A stretch of 64,000 nt of DNA from Setaria digitata. Taxonomy: Eukaryota > Nematoda > Chromadorea > Rhabditida > Setariidae. Positions 38,521 through 52,000 of this stretch are shown here, one piece after another. Position 1 is the stretch's first letter. Every line of letters starts with the position of its first letter. The position numbers were made by a program, and so were the translations under genes. The notes under the pieces were generated by a model. The model saw only the letters and a program-made list of their open reading frames with translations. It was not told the origin of the DNA and did no database searches. The DNA lies in contig RCAB01000132.1 of assembly GCA_003640385.1 (NCBI GenBank), positions 1 through 64,000 on the forward strand, given 5' to 3'.

Positions 38521-41500
38521 CGTTGTTTAGACTGTTCTATTCTAATATAATTATTCGGCACTGATTTCATTTTTTTTCCAATAATTTTTCTTTTTCATAT
38601 TTTAGAGAAATAAAAACTAACAATTAAGTGAACATTTCATTCTGGAAGGTAATTTTTTTTTCGAATATTTCATTGAAAAAAGGTATGATAAATATTTATA
38701 TGATGGATTATATATACCTTTATGTTGTCTAAGGCATAAATGTACGATTGTCAAGATCTATAATTTGAAATTCGCACTTATTTTTATTTCGTAACATTTT
38801 AGGGATTGTTTAAATAGTAAGCGTTATCATTAGCATCTATACAGTTTGCATTAATTTTTTCATTTCCACCCCTTAACTTGATTAATTGATTAACTGCGAT
38901 CCTGCGCTCGTGGCGAAATATTACACATTCTTAATTTTCAATTATAAATGGAATAATTAATGTCGTACTATGATAAATAATGTTTTAATATATCCATAAC
39001 ATAACAATTCGAATCATATTAACGTATGAGAAAAATTCCATTTTATTAATCAACATCGCACTCTTTGTTTTTAGACAAATATATTTGTTATTATAAATCC
39101 ATGAATTAATATCATACGTAACTATTTTAATCATATCACATATGTGTAAATTAAAATTATTAATTAGCAAAATTATTGCATCTATTAGAATTATTCAAAT
39201 GCTCGCTTTTCTCTATAGTTCATTTATTTCACAACGAATTAAATGTAACTTCCTCGAAACAATTAATAGCTGTTATGACAAGAGCAAAATATGAAAATAT
39301 TTTTTCAGACACACTTGCCATTATCATTATCATTACTACCAGCGATAAACATTCGAAAAGTTTGCCATTATCACTTTAATGTTGTAAATTATCACTTAAA
39401 TGATACATAAATGTCAAAAGTAGTGCACAGTTGGTATGCTCATGGTACTATAAATTCTGTTTTTTTAATGTTTTTTTAATGACAATATAGTTTCAAGATA
39501 TTGATTCTTAAAGTTTGTATACCAAAATTGTCATTTGACCTCATCAGATAAAATGTCCTTGGATAATTGGACATTTATCAATCAATTTCGCTCTGCAACC
39601 ACCACTCCTTCCTTGTCCTCTCCATAATATTTGAGAAATACTTCCGTATTGAACATTGTAGTATAGTCACAGTTTTTACTTTTCATCACTTACACCTTGT
39701 TTCCCTCTTTCCTTCTCCCCGCGGTTTCCCGATTTGCTTCTGTCTTCATGTATCTCCCTTAATTAATGGTATGGTTGCAGCATAATCATATCAATCAATG
39801 ACTGGATATATTTGATAAACTGTTTCATTCATTGTAGAAACTTCATCATCATCATCATCACCATATCTCATCATTTTCATCGTTGTCATCACTGTCACAG
39901 GTAATGACATCAATTAGTTGTAATAATATATTTATTAGGTTGGAATGGTCACTCTAAAATTGTGATGATAATCCGAACCTGTCTTCTACCCTTCTTTTCC
40001 ATCATTATTACATCAGTTTAATTAATTCTCCTCCTTTGCTATCTTCTGAAAGTTCTTCTGATCCTTTTTCCTTCAGGTATGCATGTGTTCTGCCTTGAGG
40101 TCCTTCGCCATCGGCCCATAATTAGGTTCCTTCTCGTTAATTACATTCGTCCGTCATCATCCTACTTCTTCATCTAATTTGTAATTCCGTTGAATCCTTT
40201 CTCCTTCTTGTTGTATTTGTTCTTTTATTCAAAGAATCATTTTCAAATGATTCCAAATCGCAAAATCATCGTTCAAAAAGTGACTAAATCATCTGTAAGA
40301 AACACTTCAAGTATGAAGTGATGAAGTCTGGCTCCCACTGAAAATTCTTCTAACTTAAGAATCCGCGACATCTGTAAATAAGCTTTACAAAGTATGTCAA
40401 AATACATCATTCCTTTACTAACATTTGGTCGGTTGACAGTGTGGTTATTTCAGATTTAATGAAAGATAAAAAGCAATAAGGCTATCCTTTCTATTTTTTT
40501 TCGAAATTATTACATCTATAATGAACAAAAAAACTTTGATTGTTTTTTCTTAATTGAAAAGGATGAAAATGTTTGAGAATTTTGTGGATAGCCAAATTAT
40601 AGAAGCTGTTTTATTGTTAACAATAAATTTGATTAAAAATTTTGTCTCTGTTTGCTTATCCTTCCTAGACGGATCTATTAATTAAGCATTTCTTCTTTTC
40701 CATTCAGAATTATACAGTTGGTAAAATCATAAATCGTCTTTTCGCTAACGAATAGTAAAATTTTATTTGTAGGGCGTGATATGCTTAATAGCTCGTTGTT
40801 ATTTGATATATGGTTAAATTGTTTAAATTTTGAGCCACTTAAAATTCAATGAATTCATTTTAAAACGACTGTTAAATTGCTTAATTATTATTGTTTCTTT
40901 CTTCCCACAATTTGATGATATCTATAAAACAGCCATTGCGCACAGTACTGGCATAATATTAATTAATGAATGTAAGCCAAACTAAACGTTATGCGATGCA
41001 TTTATCACTGGAGTAAACTCAATCAATCTGTCGCTCAAATTCGTTTTTCTTCTTTTTTTTCTTCTTTACTTCTCCAATTTACTAGCATTTCTCTTTTGTT
41101 TTTTTGTTTTTATTTGCTTTTTTTTGACATTTTCTCCTAGTCTCTTTCAAATTTGCTTTACAACAATTTCAAGAAGACTTATGGATGCGATAGTTAAGAT
41201 TTTTTTATTTTTTCAGTTTTTTTTATCGTTTTTGTAAATAAAGTGAGCTTTAGAAGATGAAACAGTATGCTAATGATGCCTGCCAACACGAAATCCAAGA
41301 GATGCACTTTTTTTATTTATTTGTTTTACATGGAGATTGGAAATTATTATTTAACCATTGAATATTTTTTTTTATTTTTATTGATGCTTATTACACATAT
41401 TCTTTTGATCACCAAGTTTTATTTTCCTTCCCTTTTTTTTCTCTCTCTCTCTCTCTCTCTCTAAAAGATAATATGGAAAAAACGAAAAGGAAAAACAATA

Positions 41501-44500
41501 AAATATTGTCACATTTGGAATGACTTTTTCTGATAGAAAGAATTTCGACGTTTCTTTAATCATTACTTTTTTTTCTGCAAACAGATTAGAAAATTTATCA
41601 AGCTAACGGTATCGGTTTAGTTGAACTGTTTAAGATTTCCTGAACATTCTGAATTATGAAACTTATCCTTTTTAAACCAGAAAGCATATTTTTTAGCATA
41701 ATTGCTTCTAAATTCATTGCTTCCCCTGCGTGAGATTTCACGCTAGAAACCTGAAACAAATTCTCCCAATTTTTAAACCACTATGAGTAGTTTTAATAAG
41801 CCTTATTTCTAATTGCTAACCAAGCAAACTTCATTATTCCTTAATTTTCCTCATCTTCAAATTATTATAATCTTCTTAAAGTAATTTGACCATTTCATCA
41901 ATAAATTTCATTTCTTTAATTTTAGATCTTGAAAAACAATTTCAAGCTGCATTTTATTGTTTAGTGATTTATTATGCTGTTAATTAATTTCGCTTCATAA
42001 AATTATTCCACATCACTAAGCTAGACGCATAAATAGTCAAACCTGATTGTTGAATAAATAATGTATTTTAAATATTGCTCTTATCATATCACATTCACCT
42101 ATATGTTGTTGGATGAGGTATATCTTATATCGTACTTGGCTATATTTACTTTTGCAGAAATTCTGAGATAATTTTTTCAATAGTAACCATAATAAAAAGA
42201 GATCCTTTTCTTAAATTCAATATTAATTGACTAATTAGTAGGTAATATTTGCAGGTATTATTCAACTTAACTGAAATCATGAAGCTAGCTTATTTTGATT
42301 TATTATGCTTTGTATAAATAAGAATAAGGCATGAAAATGTAATTTTTTTAGTCATAATTTAAAGTCACATGAAATGAAAATCGAGTGGCAGATATTGGGT
42401 GAAACTATCTAAGATAAATTTCGTACATGTTAGAAATTCCTTTGCAAGATCAATTAATTTAAACTTTATTTATTTGCACCCATCGAAACAGATGGCATGA
42501 AATTGACAAATTCTGAAATAATGCAAAAAAGTAGTGAAATCAGTTGCCAGCATTAATCTCAGTCATTTACAACTACTATTAAACTTCTGATCAGGTAAAT
42601 TTTCTCCTTTCTCGTCAAAATCTTTTATCCATCATTCTTAATTATCTGCGTAACAATAAATTTCTGGTCATCAACTAAATTGCTAGTTTTTGCTTTTCAT
42701 TTTATCAGCATAATCACTTAGCAAGCTGTTACAAACGTTTCGAGAGTGATCAAAAGAAGGAATATGTTTTCATAGCTATTGAACGAACTCTGATTTTCAG
42801 CGCTACTTCTTCCTATTTCAATCTTTTTATCATCTTCTATATTTAGATCTTTGTTGTTTTTATTAGCATCTTTCTGTTACTTTGTATTGAATAAAATGAT
42901 TTGTCTTATTTCTTTGGAAGATGTACAAATATATTCAGGATAGCTTTTTGTGAATCCGACCCGACTCTATCTTGGCTTTTATGTTCAAAGCATTTTTTCC
43001 GTAAGCTCACTATATACGGTTGAACAATGTGTCAATATTTCAAATCGTAGGCTTTTTTTTTTCGATTGAAAATTGAATAAATTATTTCAATGCACATTTG
43101 TAATCGAATAATATTTCCGGTGTAATCAATTCTTCATCATTACAAGGTTATTGTACGCATTATTAGTATTGCAAAAAGGAAGAATCAGTGCATTGACCGG
43201 AAATTAAGAAACTTAGTGATATCTGGAGCAAATCAAATAATTGATCCGTAATTCCGTAGTTCGAAATTTTTTTGGAATAAAGAAACTAAAAATTTGAAAC
43301 TGCCTCAAGGCAACTAAGCAGCCGACCATTTTCTCGCTTTCCTTTCCTTCTTTTTTTCATTTTTAAACAATCAAATTTCAAAAATCATTAATCAAATGTT
43401 CATTACACGTCTTTTTGTAATGTTTTTATTGCGCATACAGAGACGTATAGTATACATATATATATATATGCTAGCTGATGGTTTAATTGATGCATTTCAA
43501 TTAACCGTAACAAAATAAAAACTTAGAGAAAAAATTGCTACAAATTTTGCTTTATCATCTCCGTTTGATTACTCCGTCAAACTCTTTCCTTTCCTCCATT
43601 AATCATTGATAAATTCGCATGAATTATTACGAAATTTTAATTCTTGTCATTTCTTTGTTCAGGCATTTTTCTTGCAAATAATTCGAAAATTTTGAACATG
43701 TATGAGAGAGTGAGAGCACAGAAAAAAGTGAAATAAAATGGAATGAAAAAAACAGAAAAATTGCTGTAACACTTTGCTTAGAAATCTCCAAAATATTCAA
43801 AAATGAATAATGTACAAATTATTAATTTGTATTCTTTTCGTATTTTATCAAAAAAAAAAAAATTTTTTTTTGAAAATTAAATTGCTGAAATTTGAAAGAT
43901 GATAAATGTAGAAATTTTAAAATACATTGTTTGATTCGGAATAATCTTTCTCTCCCTCCGGTTTTGAACTTTGAAATCATTACATTTAAATAAAAATTTT
44001 CCTCCCTAAATTAAGAAAAATTTATTGGAAAGCATTACAAATTAACAGGGGTATTTGACTTTCCAAAATTACATTGCAACTTTATTTCTTTTTCTTGAAT
44101 AAGCAATATATTTTACAAAATAATGGAGTGCTGCCAAAATTGCTCGAAGGTTTAAGAAAAATATATAATTATAAGAAAACCCTTAATTGAGAAGTATCAA
44201 ATATTTCATTCATCTGATAACCGGAATTTCGCTGATAGCAGCCCTAATGTATGTGCAAAAAGAAAGAAAAGAAATTTTGCCATCTGTTTTGCTTGCAATC
44301 AATCAAATGATAACTGAATAGATAACAAGCAGAAAATCAACGAAGCTTAACTATTCCCATTTATACATACAAGAAAAATAGTTTTCTTTTTTTTGAGAAA
44401 AAAAACCATGTTTTTTGGCTAATATTTCTGAATCAACACTATTTGATGCATAAAATAAATGATGCATAGATGATGGCATGCATTGTAAGCCTAAGCTTAT

Positions 44501-45180
44501 CATGCATTCATGCATGGAAAAAGCGATACAATCATTTCAAATCGTTGGTAAAAATTTTAAACTTTTTAAAGAAAATCAAACAGTAAAAAATAAAAAATAG
44601 AAGATCTGAGAAAAAGGAAAAGAGATAATGAGGAAGATGGAAATGATAATTGTTATATTATCATTGTAAATTTTCATTTTCCAACAAGTAACCAATGTGT
44701 TTCATTTTTTTTCTTTTTTAAATTTCAAAAAAAAAATTTTTTTTTTTAAATTTTTCTTCGTTCGTTAAAAATCTTTGATTCATGCCTGTCACCACGAAGA
44801 TGATATTCTATTATATTATCAATCGGACACCATCGTTATCATCAACATCCTCATCATTAGAATCATCATTGAAAAAACGGACATTTCTTCCATCAAATAA
44901 ATCCTTTCATCCTTCCTATAATTCTCTTCATTTTTATCACTTTAAGCATTTCTCTATTTAATTATTAACAATTTATTATTACGATAAAGTTGATCACTTG
45001 CATCCCTTGAAACACCTGAATGAACCAATGATCTAACTTTTAAAGTCATACTCGAGAAAAAGCTTAGAATACTCAGTAAATTTGCTATGTTTTCTACTTT
45101 TTAGTAAAGTTACTACATTTTGGATCATGCTGGTAAAATTTTGGTGAAGGAAATGTTTATTTAAAACTAAATTTGTTATT
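38521..45180. other. AT-rich intergenic region
   Basis: No gene I can support in about 6.6 kb. It holds a (CAT)n-rich tract at 39842-39900, a poly-T plus (CT)n repeat at 41432-41462, a short TA repeat at 43455-43470, and a GAT/ATC-rich patch at 44795-44880. A moderately GC-rich patch at 40070-40160 has short open frames on both strands but no family match. The right end is the likely promoter of the Rho GTPase; GTTCCAG at 45181-45187 could be its trans-splice acceptor. Confidence 0.6.
41432..41462. repeat. Poly-T plus (CT)n microsatellite
   Basis: Eight T residues followed by about eleven CT dinucleotides. Simple repeat. Confidence 0.9.
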
Positions 45181-45258
45181 GTTCCAGTGAAAACTGAAAG
45201 CTAGCAGTAGGAAGAGGGGAATCAACTAATCTCGAAGTGATTAGCACTTATCACTCCA

Positions 45259-48087
45259 ATGGTTAGGGTTGAAATGGACCCGTTGGATGACGGGGAAAAC
45301 ATTCGACACTTAAAATGCGTTCTAGTTGGTGATGCTGCGGTCGGGAAAACATCACTGATTGTTTCATACACCACCAATGGCTACCCCAAGCAGTATGTTC
45401 CAACGGCATTTGATAATTATTCTGGTAGGTCCTTTTTCTCTTTCATCTTATTAATCTATTTTAATTTTGATTTTTACCTTCCATAATTTAGGCTTATTTC
45501 TTGAGGATATGTTGCAGTCCATAAAATATCATCTAAGTTGACATTATTAGTAGAAAGTGGTCAAATTAGTCAAATTAGCGTTTTTTTCCTGACCTATGAC
45601 TTTTCTCTTTTCTTCATCCGAAATTTATGTCTTTATTCGACACAGAAATCTTACATTCTAATTAAATGAATGACAAAAATTAGCCATTTATTGCAGAACT
45701 TGCTCTAAATATCCGTCACTTTTATCACTACACACTTTTGTACAACTTTTCATTGCTTTAAAACTATGAAATGGAAAATTTAAATTAAAGTGTTTTATGC
45801 AGTTAAATCTGATAGCTGCTAAATTTTTTAACTTTTAGTTTACGAAATCCAAAATGCATTTCGATACTCCGTGAACTTCATTATTTCAAAGATTTCCTTT
45901 CAGACGGAAAACTTTTTGTATATAATTTGCTGGACAATATCTTACTATAAAACGAATTATTTGCAGTGTTGGTAAGAGTAGATAATCAACCTATACGATT
46001 ACAGCTCTGTGATACAGCCGGAAAGGTTACCATTCCTTTTCTGTTTTTGAACCATAAAATCTGTGTTCACCGAATATAATTAAGTAGAAGAAATGAGATT
46101 ATATTCCGTTAATTTCTAACAGCATTATTTATTGCTCTATTAAATCTCATCTTTTGAAATAAATCAGAATGGAATAAATCTAATTAATACTTTCATATTG
46201 TGTATCTAAAAAGATGCTTCCAATAAATTCAATTTTACCATCCTTAATTTGAAGTTTGGAGCAGTTAGTTTGAGGTTCTACTCAGCGAACTGATCACTCT
46301 AAATTTTTTCTCATCAGTTCAGTTATATTTAGATGCAAATAATATTTTCGTTTGATGATAAAACATTATCAATCTTCATTGCAAAATGCTATTATAAAGA
46401 AACTTTTCAAACTCCAAATTTGTTTGTTATTTGAGGGTCAAAGGCAAACTTGAAATTTTTATTAAAGTTTATTTCTTAGTCTTTTTTCTTTTATCGAACA
46501 TATCTTGGCTGCTTGATATCACTTCCTGCGATTTTGTTATTCTCTTCACGCAGGAAGAAAAATAACTTTTGATTAAAATAAATTTTTCAATTTGCCAATT
46601 GAAAAATCGTTGCTGTGATTTATCAGAATTATTCATTCATCCCTTTACAACTGAAACAGTTTTTTAACTTTATCAGTAGCCAGAACTAATATTAATCTTG
46701 CATTATTCATAACTGGATTGTTTCGTTAAAGTGATAATTATAGTTTTTTGAATATGCAAAAACATAAAAGCATTTGTATTTTTTGGCAGTTATCAGCTAT
46801 CAAATGTATATTACACACTTTTCAAACTTTTTTAAAAAATTCTTATAATATAGTTTTAATTCTTGCTAACCACTTAGATAAGTTGGATTTTTATTTTTTT
46901 TTTCCTGTTGCTAAAATTCCACACATCAAATTATAAGTGGCTTGTTAGAATTATTAGCAACATTTTTTTCGGCTAATTTCCGGTTATTTCAAGTTTCAAA
47001 TTTATAATAAATAATTGACGTATTAAATTCAAGTGTGCTTGCATTCAGCAGGAATATTTCCAGGCAGGATTCGATTCACTGCGACCGTTTACGTATCCGG
47101 ATACAGATGTATTCCTGTTATGCTTCAATGTTATGCTGCCCAGTACTCTTCGGTCAATTACCGATCACTGGATACCGGAAATTAATAAAACAGTTCCAAA
47201 TGCACCCGGTTAGTTAATTCTAGGCTAGAATTTGCAATTTTTAGATTTTCCATTTTTGTTTTTTTTAAATGTTTCACATAGATGTAGCCAGATTTTTTTT
47301 TTGATATTCATCATTTTTTATTATGCATCAATTTCTCATTTTCTTATATGTCTAAAAATTATTGCTCAAGATTTCAAGATAAAAAGGAGAAATATATAAA
47401 TAAGAATCGAAAAAAGTTGTCAAATAATAGAAAAGCTTATGTTTTACATCCTTTCTCTATTTCTCTGAAGTAACCTGAAGTAAAATGAAGTAAAATAAAA
47501 TGAAAATGAAGTAAACTCTGAAGTAAAATCTTTGGAACAAAGCATTTGGCTAGCCAAGCAAGAAGTAGCCAAGTTTATTATTTTCTGTGCAGCTAAAATT
47601 ATAAACCTGTAAAGTGTTCAAATAAGTGTTTACATATATATAAGCAAATCTCACATTGATAAATGATAATTTGTTTTGCTTAGCTTAACGTATCGATAAG
47701 ATTTCAGTGATCTTAGTTGGCACACAGTCAGATTTACGGGCCAATGTTAGCTTGGCAATTGATTTGTGCAAAAATGGTGAGCAACCGGTAAGTGAATCGA
47801 AAGCAAGAATGCTAGGAGACGATCTATGCGCTGATTACTTGGAGTGTTCCGCACTAACTCAGCACAATCTTAAGGAAGTCTTCGATGCAGCTATACTAAC
47901 AGCACTACGTAGTAAATCATCCAATACAACTACTTCCTATGCAACAAAAATCAGCAATATGATACGATTATCACGTGAACCACGTGGTGTGTCTGGTGGT
48001 GGTACTGATAGGGATGAGAAAAAATCGAGCAGCAAAATTAGACAAGGATTCAAAAGGATTGTTACCTTAACAAAAAGACTTCTTTGA
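45259..48087 (+). CDS. Atypical Rho GTPase, RhoU/RhoV (CHW-1) type
   Basis: Four exons (45259-45424, 45967-46025, 47064-47208, 47708-48087) give 249 residues. The RhoU/RhoV group includes C. elegans CHW-1 and acts in cell polarity and actin signalling. Motifs: P-loop GDAAVGKT (24-31), TNGYP, switch I YVPTAF (46-51), DTAG (71-74), [14 protein letters not shown]4 TQSD (129-132) and ECSALT (169-174), with the TQSDLR and SALTQ signatures of RhoU/V. The residue equivalent to Gly12 is Ala26 and the one equivalent to Gln61 is Lys75, both at sites needed for GTP hydrolysis. There is no C-terminal CAAX or Cys; the tail is basic ([17 protein letters not shown]). A second acceptor at 47049 would insert five residues in switch II without a frame change. 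Met6 is an alternative start. AATAAA at 48278. Confidence 0.88.
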
Positions 48088-48422
48088 AAAAATTTTACAA
48101 GGAAATCTAAAAAGAGCGAAATAGTGACAGTTAGTTGTTGATTAACTTTCTACTCGCTAAATGAAGTGATTGCAGTACTGAAATTTTATAATCCTTCTTT
48201 CTTCCTTCCCTTCTTTTTATCGATGCGGGCCTTTTTGAATCTTTCCCTTGTATAATATTGAACGAAAGTAGAGGCTAAATAAAGCGATGATATTTTGCTG
48301 TAATTATTACAAATGCTTTGCCATACTATTTGTGGTTAATTATCACTACTTCATTAAATAATACACGTCAGAATTATTTTTGCTTCTGTTTTTTGTTTTG
48401 AAAGAGAAAAAATTTGAATGAT

Positions 48423-49014
48423 TCAATTCTGCAATGTAATAAATGCTAGAATTGCTTCAATGTCTGTGGAAGTTAATTGTTTGATGGTTGAATGAATCTT
48501 TTCCTCACGCTCATCTTGCGAATCTTCAAACATCTACTGATCGATTTTCTCGATGATCACTGAATCGATTTGAATCAAATCATCTACTGATAAGTCAAAA
48601 AACTCCAATGACTTAACTATTCTTACTTTCTACCAACTGCTAAATTATTTTCTTCATCTACTGATTCGAGTATCGATAATAAGAAATTATTTTTTATTTC
48701 CTAAATTTGTAAAATTATTGTGTCATATTGATCATTTTCATGCAAAAAATGAAAAAATAAATGGAACTTACTTCTTCATATCGTTTGCCTTGTGCGTTAC
48801 GAGCTATTTGCACTAGTGCATTGTGCTATAATTATATTTCTAATACAATTTATTGTGGCGGCGAAAAACGAAACTTTTTTCAACATACAATTTAGTGATT
48901 AATTCCTTACGTGCTATTTACCTCATGAGCATTATTCCATAAGTTCAATGTATGTTTGCCAAATCATTTTAAAATTAATTTGTCATCGATTTCTGTAGGC
49001 CATTTTGCTCCAAA
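48423..49014 (-). pseudogene. Decayed or partial multi-exon gene, unknown family
   Basis: Minus-strand exon-like pieces read in one frame. About 49014-48922 (contains GAKWPTEIDDK and KHTLNLWNNAHE, but with TGA at 48966-48964) is followed by donor GTAAAT. 48825-48772 (HNALVQIARNAQGKRYEE) lies between ATTATAG and a consensus GTAAGT. 48533-48423 (MFEDSQDEREEKIHS to ITLQN, then stop) follows. These peptides look strongly coding, yet the in-frame stop and a frame shift to an upstream segment (ILGKQIEEILIW near 49047) suggest a pseudogene. The pattern recalls small helical nematode-specific secreted families such as DUF148/SXP-RAL-2, but I cannot prove it. The last exon uses either CAGTAG or its own ATG. 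It faces the Rho gene tail to tail. Confidence 0.5.
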
Positions 49015-52000
49015 TTAATATTTCCTCAATTTGCTTCCCAAGAATTACTTTAAATGATTCTTTACCACTTGTTATAAAAATTTATTTATTTTAATCGTTT
49101 ATTTAATGCTAGAAGTGTAGTTTTTAATAAAAATTAATTGCTCATTCTCACTTTTTTTCCTTCTCACACATTTTTTGAATGATTTAAACTTTATTTTTTC
49201 ACGTCTGATACTGATGATAAGCCATCTGGATTGATTAAGTATGACAAGTCACACGACATATGATATAACTTCTTCAGACAAAACAAAACCTTGCATCTAT
49301 GATGGTCTAGAATCTCACCACATGCATCTATTCAGATAATTTGTTGAAAGCATAAACTATTTTCATTTGCACTCGTCATATCATAATGTCAGCCATTCGA
49401 ATTTCTACTGACAGACCTTTAATTACAAGGCTCACATTATTTTTCTTTAATTTCATAAATATTTCCATTGTCATAGTGACATAACTGCCATAAGTTGATA
49501 TTTGAAGCTGAACTGATAGACCTTAGCAATAATAGGTATAGAGGAGCTTTTATAAATATTAGCCATGTATTAAATAAATTTTTAATTATTGCGTAAACTG
49601 ACCACTTTTCTCCATTAGCTTGTATAAATCGTACACACGTATTCTCCTTACCTTATAAATCATCTTTCTAAATCATGGAAAAAGTATTGTCTTCTGAATG
49701 TCGCAAAATAATAAGTATTAATTGGTGCTACATAGTTTCCCACCGTTTCAGATTAACGAACTTATTACCTCCCTATAATATTTTTCCTCAGTAGCAATCG
49801 CTTAATTAGTTAGTTGTCGCCAGTAGTTTCGCTGTTCTGACCTGACTTTAATGAGTTCAAGCTATCTACGCTGATGTAATATCACTTTAGACATTTCATT
49901 ATTCCAACACTTTTTCGGTGTATTTGATAATGATATCTTGAACGAATCATACGTCACTCACTGAATTCTAGTAACAAGCCAAAGTTATCGAGATGGAAAT
50001 GGCTGATGAAAATAAAAGCATCAAAAAGTAAAACTTCATATTTCATGATATATTCTTAGTTAAATATTTGAGCTTATCAAACATACAGCTTTTCCATTTT
50101 AAAATGACCTAGACTTATGAACACCACCAGTCGAGAATCTGTCATCATTCTCAAAGGTCAATTGAAGCAAAAATTAGATTTTTACACTAGGTTTTTTTTG
50201 TTGAGAGATTTTAACTGAAATAAAATACTACTGAGAATCCAAAAAATTCCCGACAATTTCATTGTTTCAAATGATAGAACTGTAAAGAATTTCAAGTGAA
50301 AATAAAAAGTAGCCCCGAATAGATTAGTCATTATTAGTCATTCAGGAGTTATATATTGAAGTAATAATTAAACTTGATAATCTCTTGAGAAGTTAATAAG
50401 ACGACTTCTAAAAAAAATGCCTCATTATCACATCTAAAACCTTTAAATGTCTAAAATAACCAATAAAAATGTATAGATTGATGCTTCGTTTAATTTTTGT
50501 TGCTAAAGTGATTCAGAAAGACCCAATAGTGTTTCCTTGTAGACTAATGCTGATGCAGATTCTTGGTGTTAACTTGATGCTCTTTCCAGATAGGTCCTTC
50601 ATTCTTATTGCTATATTTCACTATTTCTGTTTAGTTGATTTTACCTTTAATGATTAGCAATTGCCAACAGATAACATTGACAAAAAACGTGATGTTAATT
50701 CGACATGTGAATTCTTTCGCGTAGCATTTCAGAAGGAAAGGAAATGCGCTGTTCAGTATTATTTGAACTTGGAGTTTTTATACGATTTTACTTACACTAT
50801 AATTTGTTATTCATTATTGATCTATATAACTTACTTTTCCTCCACTAAACTCTGAAAATAGTAAGCTACATGAATTTGAGTTGTTGTTAACCTCGAATTC
50901 AATATTGAATAAATAGTTTCTTCAGCTACAGCTTGAATTACATCATTTACTTTTTTGCACATCATAAGAAGTTTATGAGAATCTTCTTGAACGATTCATA
51001 AGCATTATTCGAAGTTAGCAAAGCTTTAAGAACTGCAAAATATAAGAATGAGTGAGAAAAACATAAGCGGTGGTTGAAATCTAAATTGGTGTTTAATTTT
51101 TTTTATAATTTTTTATTTTTTGGTTTGGTGTAAAACTTCTATCCGTTGACGAAATTAACAAATTCGGCTGGCATGCATATTTAGATTGAAAATCTATTCA
51201 ATCTAACGAATTTTCAAAAGTACTTCCAAAAAAAAGTTGTGAAAAATCATAAAATTGCATTTGTCAGCGCAAAAATAATTTGTTCGCAGTCATTAACTCT
51301 CATAACATAAGCGTAAACAGAAGCAAATTGATAAAAGAGAAGAAAAGGAAGTGAAACTAGAAGGAATGCTGAATTATTACATCAAAATCTTCATCATTCG
51401 TTTTAAAAATTGATTATTAGGAAAATTTCATTTAAAAATATTGAAAAAATTATTAAAATATTATTAAAAATATCAATATTCTCCCGTCTGTTAGCGATGT
51501 AGAAATTCAGGTCAACACATGCAGTTGATGTTTTTGAGTTCTGAAAGTTGGAATTTCAAATTCTAATAATTTCACACATAAAAAAACACTTCGCAAAAAG
51601 AAGAAACTAAGTTTAAACTGGCCGTCATTTACTGTTACAATATGTCCCATACAGAATGGTTAAATTTTGATTGTTTTCGCTTTTGAATTTCCATATTTCA
51701 AATAGTGAACCTGAATTGTAAATCTGAGTATCGGGACTGAGAGATGAACAACTAGCTGAATTAAGCAAGAAGTTAAAGTAAAAAAGTAGGTTGAAGAAGT
51801 TGGAGCCGTTCAATGAGCGGCATTTTGCAATGATAATTTAAAAAATAGTTTGCTGCTCTAAAAAATGAATAGCAAATTTTACTCCCTAGAGAAATTTGAA
51901 ACATAGGCGCGAAGTCACTATCTGTAAGTTTAGTACGCTAATCACGTACTCTTATGTAGTCTTAAAAAAATTTAAGGAAAGAAGCATGAAGATGCATTTC

